This document shows positions 6,600 through 15,200 of a DNA stretch of 16,552 nucleotides, one piece after another. Position 1 is the first letter of the stretch, and every line of letters starts with the position of its first letter. The notes below the pieces were generated by a model. The model was not told the origin of the DNA. It worked only from the letters and a program-made list of their open reading frames with translations, and made no database searches. Location of the stretch: assembly GCA_964521065.1 (NCBI GenBank), contig CAZFPQ010000155.1, forward strand, positions 1 to 16,552, written 5' to 3'. Both the position numbers and the translations under genes were made by a program. The stretch is from CAYVAP01 sp964521065. Lineage in GTDB: Bacteria; Bacteroidota; Bacteroidia; J057.

Positions 6600-8606
6600 C
6601 TATCGAATGACAATCTTATCAAGCGTCGCCTTCGAACGGCTATACCAATCTGTTTGCTCAATTCCAGAACTACGCACCCAGGTTCTAAATTGAGGATAGC
6701 TGGTCCGGATTTCCACTTTTTCTTTGGGATAATCAAATGGAGCGGGAAAGTGCATGCCCCATGGATATCCATAGGTATCTACATACGTGGTCCCTTGCCC
6801 ACTGACATCCCCTTCGGTATCAAACAGGCTGTCGTTTACTAGATCTGTAGCAGCATAGCCCATCAAGTGAATTTCATAGCCACGATCTCCTCTGGTGGTA
6901 ATAAATGGATTGATGGTGCCAACGTCTGCAATGGGATCGGTGAAGGTGACCTTAACCACGATATCGACAGGATCTTTGGTACCGACTCCGTCTTCTCCGG
7001 TATTGACAAAGTGTCCAACAGGTACCCCAAAATTACCGTGTGCGTTGTCTGTGACCATGATCACCGCTTTGGTTTGACCACTTTCGCAGCCGTTGGCCTC
7101 TGTAGTAATGGTCGTGGTGGTGGTACCGGTGACGCTGGCCACCTGTCCAGGCGTAACGCCGTCTAACTGCACCCCAAAGCCAGTTTTGAACCCAGCCCCT
7201 AAGGCACGGAGTTTGAAATTCATGGTGATCCAATGGACTTGGTTGTTGGTATCGCGGGCAACCTCATAGTTATAGCCCATGACCACATCATTGAAGTCAT
7301 AATCGCCTCGCTTAGGCCAGAAGTCCTCAAAGGCGTAGCTTCCGTAGCTGATTCGGTCTGGCGTGTAGGTCGCATAGGCTACATCCCCATCAGCTGGGTA
7401 ATCATCATTTCCATTTGGAATGCCATCTCCATCTTGATCTACAAAAGGTGATTCGGCTCTGACGCAACCAGATCCATCGTTGTTGCTCGTAGACTCGCCC
7501 ACCAATTGTAAAGTTACACTGGTAGGATTGCCGCTGGCATCTAGATCGGCTCTGTAGATATTGCCAGTGGCATTTTGGCTAAAAAACAGTTCTCCCGAAC
7601 TGATGCACCATACCGCCCCAAAAGCACTGGGGTTACCAATAGAACTGCTGAAATCGCCTAAGTCCTCGATGGTATTTGCTTTGTGGTCAATGACCAGAAT
7701 ATGGCCTATTTGATTGACTGTGTAGAACTTGTCAAACTCTTCATTGTAGGCAATGTCATGCACCCCTGTATTCACAGAATTCAAGGGAGTAAGGGTGGTT
7801 TCAAACCCCGTTAGTGGTAAGCTGTCAATGTCTACCCTGCCAAGTTGGTAACCATTAATGCTGTATAAGTTGCCCTCCAAATCAAAGTCTGCCTTGTAAT
7901 GGCCTCCGGAGTATGATCCTGAAGATGAGGTGATGACGCCAAGGTCTGTTTCTTGCCCATTGGGGTTCAAGCGCCAAAGATTCATCACCGATCCGTTTTT
8001 CTTCAGGCCATAGATCATGCCGTCTTCATCGTTGTATCCGATGCCATTGTAATTGCTGGAGGCGGCTCCTAGGGTGACATAGGTACCCGATACCACGTCC
8101 AACTTTTTCAGCTGGTTTCCAATTACTTGGTAAAATGAAGGATCACAGCCAAAAGTGGTATCTACTGCCATTTTATAAGAGGCTCCCACCTCTGGTAGGG
8201 GAGCACTTCCCCACTGATGTTCAATGGTAGTCCCATTCAGTTCCAAGCGCTGGGATCTGACCAAATCGAGGTAGGGAGTGAAACCATACAAAGCCTTTTG
8301 ATGGGTAGACACCTCCACAGTGGTCCTATAGTATCCATTTTCATCGGTTAGGCCGGTAGCAATCATGGTTCCGCCTTCTTCAGGTGGTGAAGAATACAGA
8401 TAAAAGCGAATTCTGTACATAGGAAGTCCGTCTTCATCGAGGGCTTGAATGGCCACGTTCTGCTTATAAGACATACTGAAGTCAAAGCCAGCTGGGACTT
8501 CATCTTCTCCCAACACCTCATCAGGGGGAGGAATTTCAATGGGCTTCAAACAAGCCGCCAGTGTGATAAGAACCGTTGCGGTCAGCAGGGTAATAAACTT
8601 TCTCAT
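6600..8606 (-). CDS. LruC domain-containing lipoprotein with DUF6923-like propeller region
   Basis: Starting at the ATG at 8606, which is preceded by AAGGAT, the protein has 668 residues and a lipoprotein signal peptide with lipobox LAAC (Cys19). An upstream in-frame start at 8639 would put 11 unrelated residues before the signal peptide and is less likely. After an acidic linker comes an N-terminal domain (about 40-110) of the kind that carries a TDENGYY turn. Next is a repeat-rich segment (about 154-380) starting CDPSFYQVIGNQLKKLD, resembling the DUF6923 propeller family. A calcium-binding-style DQDGDGIPNGNDDYP stretch (390-404) leads into the LruC domain with FEDFWPKRGDYDFND (426-440) and IHLMGY near 579. 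LruC proteins are Bacteroidota/Leptospira envelope proteins of unclear role. It should sit on the periplasmic or outer face of the outer membrane. The bidirectional terminator at 6542 ends its transcript. Confidence 0.9.
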   Translation of the reverse strand: MRKFITLLTATVLITLAACLKPIEIPPPDEVLGEDEVPAGFDFSMSYKQNVAIQALDEDGLPMYRIRFYLYSSPPEEGGTMIATGLTDENGYYRTTVEVSTHQKALYGFTPYLDLVRSQRLELNGTTIEHQWGSAPLPEVGASYKMAVDTTFGCDPSFYQVIGNQLKKLDVVSGTYVTLGAASSNYNGIGYNDEDGMIYGLKKNGSVMNLWRLNPNGQETDLGVITSSSGSYSGGHYKADFDLEGNLYSINGYQLGRVDIDSLPLTGFETTLTPLNSVNTGVHDIAYNEEFDKFYTVNQIGHILVIDHKANTIEDLGDFSSSIGNPSAFGAVWCISSGELFFSQNATGNIYRADLDASGNPTSVTLQLVGESTSNNDGSGCVRAESPFVDQDGDGIPNGNDDYPADGDVAYATYTPDRISYGSYAFEDFWPKRGDYDFNDVVMGYNYEVARDTNNQVHWITMNFKLRALGAGFKTGFGVQLDGVTPGQVASVTGTTTTTITTEANGCESGQTKAVIMVTDNAHGNFGVPVGHFVNTGEDGVGTKDPVDIVVKVTFTDPIADVGTINPFITTRGDRGYEIHLMGYAATDLVNDSLFDTEGDVSGQGTTYVDTYGYPWGMHFPAPFDYPKEKVEIRTSYPQFRTWVRSSGIEQTDWYSRSKATLDKIVIR

Positions 8607-8983
8607 ATCCTTGTTAGGTTGGAGTAGAATCCACCACAAAGATGTGTCTGCTACGAAAATATAAATAATTTAAATAATGAATATTCTTTCACAACAAAGA
8701 CCTCGACACTATTCTTCTGACCTTGATCTATGAGCTTTGCATGGAAGAAGCGGATGGTCCCAAGGGTGAATAAATGGGACTTCCTTATGCTTCGATGCGA
8801 TCGTCTGCACACATTGTATTGCACTGTTCTCAAAAGAGACTTTTTTCATGCTAAAATTGGGGGCAATCCAGCGTTCCCAACTTTGATTATATGAGTGTCT
8901 TAGTATACCCACAGTCAGTCTACAACGGCGGAAATGATGTTTTCGGGTGTTAGGTAGCTGGAACCCCTACCCATTTATTTTTC
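8607..8983. other. 377-bp upstream region of the LruC gene
   Basis: No supported gene. The part nearest the LruC gene (about 8658-8690) is strikingly AT-rich, as expected for a promoter, but no clean TAnnTTTG box was found there. A GTATACCC octamer occurs at 8903-8910. Short overlapping minus-strand frames exist (8651-8833 and 8709-8912, the latter from a GTG) but resemble no known protein. They may be chance frames or traces of a decayed gene. The gap suggests LruC has its own promoter rather than depending on the two genes upstream. Confidence 0.4.
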
Positions 8984-10285
8984 TTAGTCCTCGTACCGCG
9001 CGGCATCGTAGCTTACCCGCATCGGATCATCTAATGCCATGATCACGGGCTCCAGGTCCCTGGGGCCGGGTTGGCTATAGTTCACTCCTGGCGTAGGGGT
9101 GGTCCCGGGTCCGCCGGGGTTGTAAAAAGGCGTATAGCCCCCCTCCAGACTGGGAATCTCCAAGAAGGTAATGTTACGTGCAGCGTCCTCATCTCCTTTC
9201 AGAATGATGTCGATATAGTTGTCCCGATCCTCCACATAACACTCATCATAGGAATCCTGCACCACTCCCAAATCAGACAGTCCAATCACGCGCAAAGTTC
9301 CGCCTTGTACCTGAAAATTTTGACCGACCTTATCGATGAGAACCGTATCACCATTTTCTCCCAAAGCGTGGATGATGAAATGTCGCTCAAAGTCGGTCGG
9401 TTTAACCCCACGAACCCCGTCAGGCGAAAAGCCCCCTGTAGTAAGCATGCGTAAGCGAAAATCACCCCCTCCGTAGTGGGCAAACTCGTCATTGGGCACA
9501 AAATTATTTCCCCATGGAAAGCCTGCCAGGCCTTCACCGGGAGCCTTGTCGCCACAGTAGTTGAGCTTGGCTCCGACTAGACGTGGTCCTTGGTTTTCGT
9601 CATAAGGGCTGTTGGTGGTTTCCCAGGACATCCCTACCGCACTTACGATCTGCTGGTTGGGGCCGATAAGCCTGATGGGCGTCCCGTCGTCCACGATTTC
9701 TACCCGCACCGGAAAACGGGAGTTGGGGTCGGTACTGGGAAGTCGGTTGCAAACCTCACCAAAGAGCACCACACAGTTTCGTTCGTTGTACTCGTAGTTG
9801 GGCACCATGCCCGCAAACAACGGAAAGACTATCTCTCCTGTATTCAGGGTGATTTGAAAGTCCTCGGGATGTACATCTGCTGATAGTACCGGCCAACTGA
9901 ACACAACAGGTTGTCCATCAAAGCCTAAAGCCCCATCTTTCAGAATACTGTAATCAACTTCTCCACGGTAAAAGGTTGACACAGCAGGTGACAGGGTAAG
10001 TTGACTGGGGGGCGCGCCTTCAGGGCAGTTCATGTCATCGAGCCAGGCAGCTCCTGCTGCAAGCGCGTTCTCTTTGGTCAACTCGTCAAAATCAACTTCA
10101 ATGATATCCGCGAAGCCCACTCCGGCTGAGAGAATCTTGGCTTCCACCGACCAGTAATCCGCAGCGGCCAGATTGCTGTTGTGCAAAATCCCTTCGGCAC
10201 GCTCGGCAATGCATCCGGTAAGTAATAGGCTGATCCCCAGGACAAGCCCAATGGTGTATGTCTTCATAAGGGTAGGTGATTTCAT
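8984..10285 (-). CDS. Predicted lipoprotein of unrecognised family
   Basis: The 433-residue protein has a lipoprotein signal peptide with lipobox LLTGC (Cys25). A second in-frame ATG at 10267 (MKTYTIG) gives the same signal; the upstream ATG is listed because it overlaps the previous stop as ATGA, a common coupling arrangement. The mature protein is acidic and looks beta-rich, with motifs such as VVFSWPVLSADVHPEDF (127-143), ITLNTGEIVFP (145-155), MVPNYEYNERNCVVLFGEV (160-178), and DFRLRMLTTGGFSPDGVRG (275-293). Five cysteines follow the lipid anchor (87, 171, 179, 244, 349), which would allow disulfides in the envelope. The Gly/Pro/Thr-rich stretch at 380-407 looks like a flexible linker. 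No domain was recognised and no function is claimed. It is coupled to the barrel-like protein upstream, suggesting that the two act together at the outer membrane. Confidence 0.82.
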   Translation of the reverse strand: MKSPTLMKTYTIGLVLGISLLLTGCIAERAEGILHNSNLAAADYWSVEAKILSAGVGFADIIEVDFDELTKENALAAGAAWLDDMNCPEGAPPSQLTLSPAVSTFYRGEVDYSILKDGALGFDGQPVVFSWPVLSADVHPEDFQITLNTGEIVFPLFAGMVPNYEYNERNCVVLFGEVCNRLPSTDPNSRFPVRVEIVDDGTPIRLIGPNQQIVSAVGMSWETTNSPYDENQGPRLVGAKLNYCGDKAPGEGLAGFPWGNNFVPNDEFAHYGGGDFRLRMLTTGGFSPDGVRGVKPTDFERHFIIHALGENGDTVLIDKVGQNFQVQGGTLRVIGLSDLGVVQDSYDECYVEDRDNYIDIILKGDEDAARNITFLEIPSLEGGYTPFYNPGGPGTTPTPGVNYSQPGPRDLEPVIMALDDPMRVSYDAARYED

Positions 10286-10890
10286 CTTTGGAAGAACGTA
10301 TAGCTCAGGTTAATGCCAATGGTAGACCTAATAGGTCCAGGGATGTTGTAAATGCTCCCTGTGTTCTCAAACACGCGGCTCATTCCCACATTATTGGGAA
10401 TATAATTGAGGCCGAGCCAAGGGATGAGCGAGACATTGCTGAGAGCATTGTCTTTTTTACGCCAAGGTGTCCAGTCATAGCCTGCAAATACGCCATACTG
10501 CCAATGTGTATCATTCAAGATTTCGTCCAGATTACCGTCCTCTTCCAATTTACGCCATTGGTGCTCTATGTTGAGGCCGTAGAAGAAGTTCCGCAGCCTC
10601 GACTCAGGTTTGAATTGCCGGGAAAGTTGGATGCGTATCCAGCTAGGGGTTTCCTTGATACCGGTCTCTTCGTAGATATCTCGAAAACGGTTGGGATATT
10701 GAACGAAGGCTAGAGAGAGCTTGTACTGAGAAAACTGAGCCGATGCCAAGGCACTCCAGCCTCCAGGAGTGGTATAGGCCAGTAAATCGGTTTGTAGAGA
10801 GAGCTGTACTTTGGGTAATGCTTCTTGAGCTGATACCGATTGATGTACCATAAGTACCAGCAAAACCGGCAGTAAGATTTTTTTCGGCAT
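10282..10890 (-). CDS. Outer-membrane beta-barrel-like protein
   Basis: The 202-residue protein has a signal peptide (MPKKILLPVLLVLMVHQSVSAQ). The rest alternates polar and hydrophobic residues in short aromatic-rich strands, for example VQLSLQTDLLAY, YKLSLAFVQY, WIRIQLSRQF, NFFYGLNIEHQW, WQYGVFAGYDW, VSLIPWLGLNYI and the final IGINLSYTFFQR. This fits a small barrel of roughly eight strands, although the last residue is Arg rather than the usual aromatic. Its TGA stop overlaps the next gene's ATG (ATGA, 10282-10285), so translation of the unknown lipoprotein is probably coupled to it. A TACTTTTG promoter box sits at 10910-10917 and a palindromic terminator separates it from the broken regulator upstream. 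Barrel topology is inferred from pattern; the substrate is unknown. Confidence 0.78.
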   Translation of the reverse strand: MPKKILLPVLLVLMVHQSVSAQEALPKVQLSLQTDLLAYTTPGGWSALASAQFSQYKLSLAFVQYPNRFRDIYEETGIKETPSWIRIQLSRQFKPESRLRNFFYGLNIEHQWRKLEEDGNLDEILNDTHWQYGVFAGYDWTPWRKKDNALSNVSLIPWLGLNYIPNNVGMSRVFENTGSIYNIPGPIRSTIGINLSYTFFQR

Positions 10891-10901
10891 GGGTGTTTTG
10901 A

Positions 10902-10909
10902 GTATACCC
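10902..10909. promoter_or_regulatory. GTATACCC octamer (recurs at 8903-8910 and 11858-11865)
   Basis: The octamer GTATACCC occurs between the -7 box and start codon of the barrel gene. It is found twice more, both times in noncoding DNA upstream of minus-strand genes (LruC at 8606, Crp/Fnr at 11788). On the minus strand all three read GGGTATAC followed by an A-rich stretch. It may be a shared operator, but three sites are too few to be sure. Confidence 0.3.
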
Positions 10910-10917
10910 CAAAAGTA
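10910..10917 (-). promoter_or_regulatory. Bacteroidota -7 promoter box (TACTTTTG) for the 10890-8984 operon
   Basis: The minus-strand octamer TACTTTTG matches TAnnTTTG exactly and lies 19 bp before the ATG at 10890, implying a very short leader. No -33 box is seen at standard spacing. The same octamer serves the 5269 operon. Confidence 0.5.
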
Positions 10918-10938
10918 TGATCGAGAGGCAAAAAATAT

Positions 10939-10962
10939 CCTCTACATATGTTGAGGTTTTTT
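10939..10962. terminator. Palindromic terminator (CCTCTACAT/ATGTTGAGG) with T runs on both sides
   Basis: Nine-base arms CCTCTACAT and ATGTTGAGG (10939-10956) pair with one mismatch. Six T follow on the plus strand (10957-10962). On the minus strand the stem is followed by ATATTTTTT. It would end minus-strand transcripts from the Crp/Fnr gene and its truncated copy before the barrel gene's promoter. Confidence 0.55.
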
Positions 10963-11013
10963 AGCAAAAAGCGGAAATTCTGCTTTCGCTCAACTATGAT
11001 AGGCCAGCCACGC

Positions 11014-11169
11014 CTATCTTACCCGAAAGCCGCGTGTGCCTTTTTGAAAGATTCGTCGGTATGCAAAGGTTCTTTCTTCAAATATGTCGGGCATATACTC
11101 GATCTCTTCGACTGTGAGGTTTTCTCCATGGCCTCGGATGAAGGCTTCAAGTGGAGATTTCATCTCCAT
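11014..11169 (-). pseudogene. Truncated duplicate of a Crp/Fnr-family regulator (N-terminal 51 residues)
   Basis: A 51-codon minus-strand frame starts with ATG at 11169 (or ATG at 11163) and ends at TAG 11014-11016. From its third residue it reads MKSPLEAFIRGHGENLTVEE and matches the start of the intact regulator, which begins MMSPLEAFLRSQ. By eye, 19 of 40 gap-free positions are identical, including SPLEAF, EEI and ERT. It stops where the cyclic-nucleotide-binding fold should begin, and no continuation of the domain or helix-turn-helix was seen in any frame before the palindrome at 10939. It lies only 46 bp after the intact gene on the same strand, so it is most simply the relic of a tandem paralog. 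A short expressed peptide cannot be excluded. Confidence 0.7.
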
Positions 11170-11215
11170 AAAGACTTAATCAACTAGGGAATAAAAGATC
11201 AAAAATTTAGGCCCC

Positions 11216-11788
11216 TCATTTCTTCTTGCGAATCCGACTTAACTGGGTAGGCGTAATCCCAATCATGGAAGCAATCAGTCGCAGGGGCAGTCTATTCAAT
11301 AGCTTAGGGTTGTTTTCCAAAATAAATTGATACCGATCCTTGGCCGAACCGATCTGATACAACATCAGCCACTTTCCTAACTCCACCGTCCTATCGGCTG
11401 TATATTCTCTCACCATGATATTGAGGGCCAGGTTGGTTTCTAGCAAGGATTTCACCCGGGCGTGCGAGGCAACCATGACAACAGATGCCTCCTTGAATCT
11501 GATGGCAATGGGAGTCTCCTCCCCACTCCGCGCACTGATGAAATCTAAAAGAAAATGACCGGTAGGAAGGAGGCGTCCCAGGCTTTCCTCCCCATTATGC
11601 TTCACAATAATGATTTGGGCACTACCAGAACATATAAATCCTACCTCCTTGGCAAGGGTATATGCTTCCTTGAAGACCTCCCCCTTTGCATAAGTTCTTT
11701 CGTCAAAAACATCAAGGATCTCAGCAATCTCTTCTGCTTTGGGATTCTTCACCTGAGATCGGAGGAAAGCTTCGAGGGGAGACATCAT
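11216..11788 (-). CDS. Crp/Fnr family transcriptional regulator
   Basis: The 190-residue protein has the usual length and order for Bacteroidota Crp/Fnr-type regulators. An N-terminal cyclic-nucleotide-binding-like beta-roll spans about 20-115 (ERTYAKGEVFKEAYTLAKEVGFICSGSAQII and GRLLPTGHFLLDF). A long dimerisation helix follows (about 118-150), and a C-terminal helix-turn-helix (about 167-190) ends LRLIASMIGITPTQLSRIRKKK, the typical ITPTQLSRIR recognition-helix pattern. The residues that bind cAMP in E. coli Crp are not evident and no Fe-S cysteine cluster is present, so the signal is unknown. It is transcribed divergently from the TreY-MalQ fusion across 426 bp that contain a MITE. The start codon is one of two adjacent ATGs. 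Its target genes cannot be told from the sequence. Confidence 0.9.
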   Translation of the reverse strand: MMSPLEAFLRSQVKNPKAEEIAEILDVFDERTYAKGEVFKEAYTLAKEVGFICSGSAQIIIVKHNGEESLGRLLPTGHFLLDFISARSGEETPIAIRFKEASVVMVASHARVKSLLETNLALNIMVREYTADRTVELGKWLMLYQIGSAKDRYQFILENNPKLLNRLPLRLIASMIGITPTQLSRIRKKK

Positions 11789-11857
11789 ACAACAAAGGCT
11801 TAAGGAGCTTAGGCTTAAAGTTAGCCATCAAGCAGTTAAGGTACCCACTTTTTGCGT

Positions 11858-11865
11858 ATACCCAT
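11858..11865. promoter_or_regulatory. GTATACCC octamer upstream of the Crp/Fnr gene
   Basis: This copy of the GTATACCC motif, also found at 8903-8910 and 10902-10909, lies about 70 bp before the regulator's start codon. If functional it might be the regulator's own site; this is speculative. Confidence 0.25.
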
Positions 11866-11936
11866 TCTTACCAAGGTGGACATCCTGATTCCTTAACTAC
11901 TTTACTTTCGTCCAAACGCATATGTATTTACCTTTA

Positions 11937-12095
11937 GAGGCTGTTTAGGTGTTGAGTTTACGGCCAAAACTTGTCTTTATTGAACCTGACTGCGCTGATT
12001 TTTCTCGAAATAGCCCGCTATTCCTCAAAAAATCTGCTTGTCAGAACCCATAAATCCAGCGTTTGGGCTCGAAATACCAAAACCGAAACAGCCTC
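11937..12095. mobile_element. MITE-like element with IS5-type inverted ends and TTA target duplication
   Basis: A 159-bp noncoding element starts GAGGCTGTTT (11937-11946) and ends with its exact complement AAACAGCCTC (12086-12095). Weaker inverted similarity continues inward for another 15-20 bp. It is flanked on both sides by TTA (11934-11936 and 12096-12098), a plausible TNA-type target duplication as used by part of the IS5 family, whose ends often resemble GAGGCTGTTT. The middle holds a strong hairpin: GATTTTT pairs with AAAAATC, and AATAGC with GCTATT, around 11997-12034. No transposase is encoded, so it would need a helper in trans. It sits between the Crp/Fnr gene and treY-malQ and could affect promoter spacing or supply transcription signals. 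IS5 assignment is from end sequence memory only. Confidence 0.65.
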
Positions 12096-12214
12096 TTAGG
12101 AGCCCCTCTGATATCCTAGGAGGCCTTAGATCTTTTACCCAAGCAAACCACCCTTGAGCAGGAGACTTGACAGAAATAGAACTTTCTACCCAAGTCATCC
12201 CTCATCCTACTCCC

Positions 12215-15200
12215 ATGAACCCATTCCTCGCCACCTATCGTGTCCAACTGCGCTCTGAATTTCCTTTTTCTGCCCTCCAAGCACGCTTGGCCTATCTGGC
12301 TCGACTGGGCATCAGCACCATCTATGCTTCCCCCATCTTGGCTTCTAGAAAGGGAAGCTCCCATGGCTATGATGGCATCGACCCCAGCTTGGTTGACCCT
12401 GAGCTTGGTGGACAGGCGGACTGGGAAAAACTCCAAACAGAATTAAAACAGCAAGGGCTGACTTGGCTTCAAGACATCGTCCCCAACCACCTAGCTTATA
12501 GCCCTGAGAATGCCTGGCTCAGGGATATTTTCTTACTGGGGCCTCTGTCTCAGTACTACTCATACTTTGACGTGGACTGGGAGCATCCCAATCCGGAATT
12601 GAGCGGACGCTTGATGTTGCCCGTTTTGGGACAAAGCATAGAAGAGGTGATTGAAGCGGGGCAAATTTCCCTCATGTGGGAAGAAGATCACTTGGCACTG
12701 GTCTATTTTGAACATCGCTATCCGATGGCCTTGGCCACCTACCCCTTTGTGCTGACACAGTCTGAGGCATTCCCCTGGCTGTCAAAGGAAGAAGGCAAAC
12801 TACAAGCGGCCATCGCGGAAAAGAAACCCTCCTTGCTCCGCGCCTACCAACAAAAGATCACACAGCAATACCGAACAGACTCCGCTTTTGCGGCCTACTT
12901 CGACGCTCAGGTTGAACGCATCAACCACAATTCTCTAGACTTAAAACAGCTACTAGATTTACAGTTTTTTACTTTTGAATACTGGCCTCTGACGGACACC
13001 ATCATCAATTACCGCCGTTTTTTCACGGTGAATGACCTCATCTGCCTCAACATGCAACATGAAGAGGTCTTTGACCAGTATCACCAATGGATCAAGCAAG
13101 AAGCCTCACAGGGCCGAATTCAAGGGCTGCGCATCGATCACATTGATGGGCTGCAAGCACCTGGTCCTTACCTGGATCGCGTAGGTCAAATGCTAGGAAA
13201 CTCAGTCGGAGTATGGGTAGAAAAAATATTGGAACAGGAGGAAGAACTCCCGGCAGAATGGCCAACCGCAGGAAGCACGGGATATGAGTTCTTATCTCGG
13301 GTCAATAAGCTCTTGACCTACGGTCCAGGTTTGCCACCCATGGAGCAGCTGTATCAATCCTTGCTTGGCGAAAAGCAAGACTTAACAGAAATCATTTATC
13401 GCAACAAGCGCCTGATGTTACATCGCCATTTGGTTGGCGAATGGGACAACCTGTTTCGCTTACTGAATCACCTGGACCTAGTCCCATCGAAAGTCAAAAA
13501 AGACTGGGGAGACGAGTCTATCCGACGCTTTATCGGGGAGTTTCTCCTGGCTATGCCTGTCTACCGCATTTATGCTCAACATTTTCCCCTGACCGGCGCA
13601 GATCGAGACGTAATTGAGGCGGCGCTCAAGGCAGTAGCCAAGAGAAAGCCCATTTTGGCCAAACAGGTAGCGTGGTTTCAGCAACGCTGGATAGAAAATC
13701 GCTTTGACAGCCCTGCACAAAAAGAAGCGGGCTTACACTTTCTTCAACGCATGGTCCAGTTCAGCGGCCCCTTGATGGCCAAAGGGCTAGAAGACACTAC
13801 CTTCTACACCTATTTGCGCTTCCTTGCCCACAATGAAGTTGGGGAAGATCCACACATTTTTTCTTCCAGCAAAAGTCAGTTTCACGCTTTTATGCGGACA
13901 CGAGCCAAGCAAGGTCTCCCGATGAATGCCCTCTCTACCCACGACACCAAGCGGGGAGAAGATGCCCGGGCTCGCCTTCTGGTATTGAGCGAAATGCCCC
14001 AAGCTTGGGCCAGTAAGGTACACACCTGGGAGACCATTAGAGGTCAGCAAGACCTTAGCGCCAATGATGCCTACTTGGTCTATCAGACTTTACTTGGAGC
14101 TTGGCCCATGGATGGGCAAGTCGGACCATCATTCGAGTCTCGGGTCCATGCCTATCTGGAAAAGGCCTTACGCGAAGCAAAAGTTAAGACCCAATGGGGT
14201 AATCCCAACTCCACTTATGAACACTTAGCCAAGCAGTTGGCTAGCGATTTCATCGATCCTGAGGGTCCTTATCGCTCTTCTTTCGAAGAGGTCTTTGACA
14301 TGCTCCGCGATCATGGCATCATCAATAGCTTGAGTCAAGTGCTGCTCAAAAATACCTGCCCAGGCCTACCTGATCTATATCAAGGCTGTGAGAACTGGAA
14401 TCTCAGCTTAGTCGATCCAGACAACCGACGCCCTGTAGACTATGAAGGCCTTGAGAAACAGATGGCGAGCATCGACAAATGGAACCAGGAGAAAAGCCTT
14501 CTCAAAAAGCTCTGGAAACACCGAGAAGAAGGGCAAATCAAACTCTGGCTCACCCGAGCAAGTTTGTTGGCCCGCCAGCAATTTCCTGAATTATTTACCG
14601 AGGGTGAATATATTCCCCTGGAAGTGCAAGGCAAGCGAGCAGAGCACCTGATGGCCTATGCCCGCCGTTGTGGTCGACAGTATGCCGTGGTGGTACTGCC
14701 ACTCTACCCTTTGACCTTAAGCCAAGGTAAAGCCAAGCATTTGCTGAACCTAGATTGGGGAGACACCCAGGTCCTCCTTCCCCCCTTGGCACCGCATGAT
14801 TGGCAAGATCAGCTTACAGGGCACTCAATCTCTACATGGCAACACCTACAGCTCTCCGAGGTCTTGACCCAAGGCCCTTGGGCCTTACTTACAGGGGAGC
14901 GCCCTTCACAACCTCGGCAGGCAGGGGTATTGATGCATATCAGTTCTCTTCCTACCGCCTATGGCATAGGGGATTTAGGCCCCACTGCCCATCGTTTTAT
15001 AGACTGGCTTTACGAAACTGGGCAACAACTCTGGCAAGTCCTACCCCTTAATTCTACCCAGGGGTCTACCGACTACTCCCCTTACGCCTCGGATTCAGCT
15101 ATGGCCGGCAACGGCCTATTCATCAGCCCTGAGTTGCTAGAAACTGAGGGATTGCTCAGGCTAGAAGAACTGAGTGGCTATTGGCTAGAAGTGGAAGGCC

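Noticed and set aside
8651..8912. Two overlapping minus-strand short frames as a frameshifted small gene
   Set aside because: Neither frame resembles a known protein, one starts only with GTG, and joining them by a frameshift gave no recognisable product.
12167..12214. TTG start for treY-malQ giving 16 extra residues
   Set aside because: The AGGAGA is only one base from the TTG, too close for a normal ribosome site, and TreY family homology starts right after the ATG at 12215.
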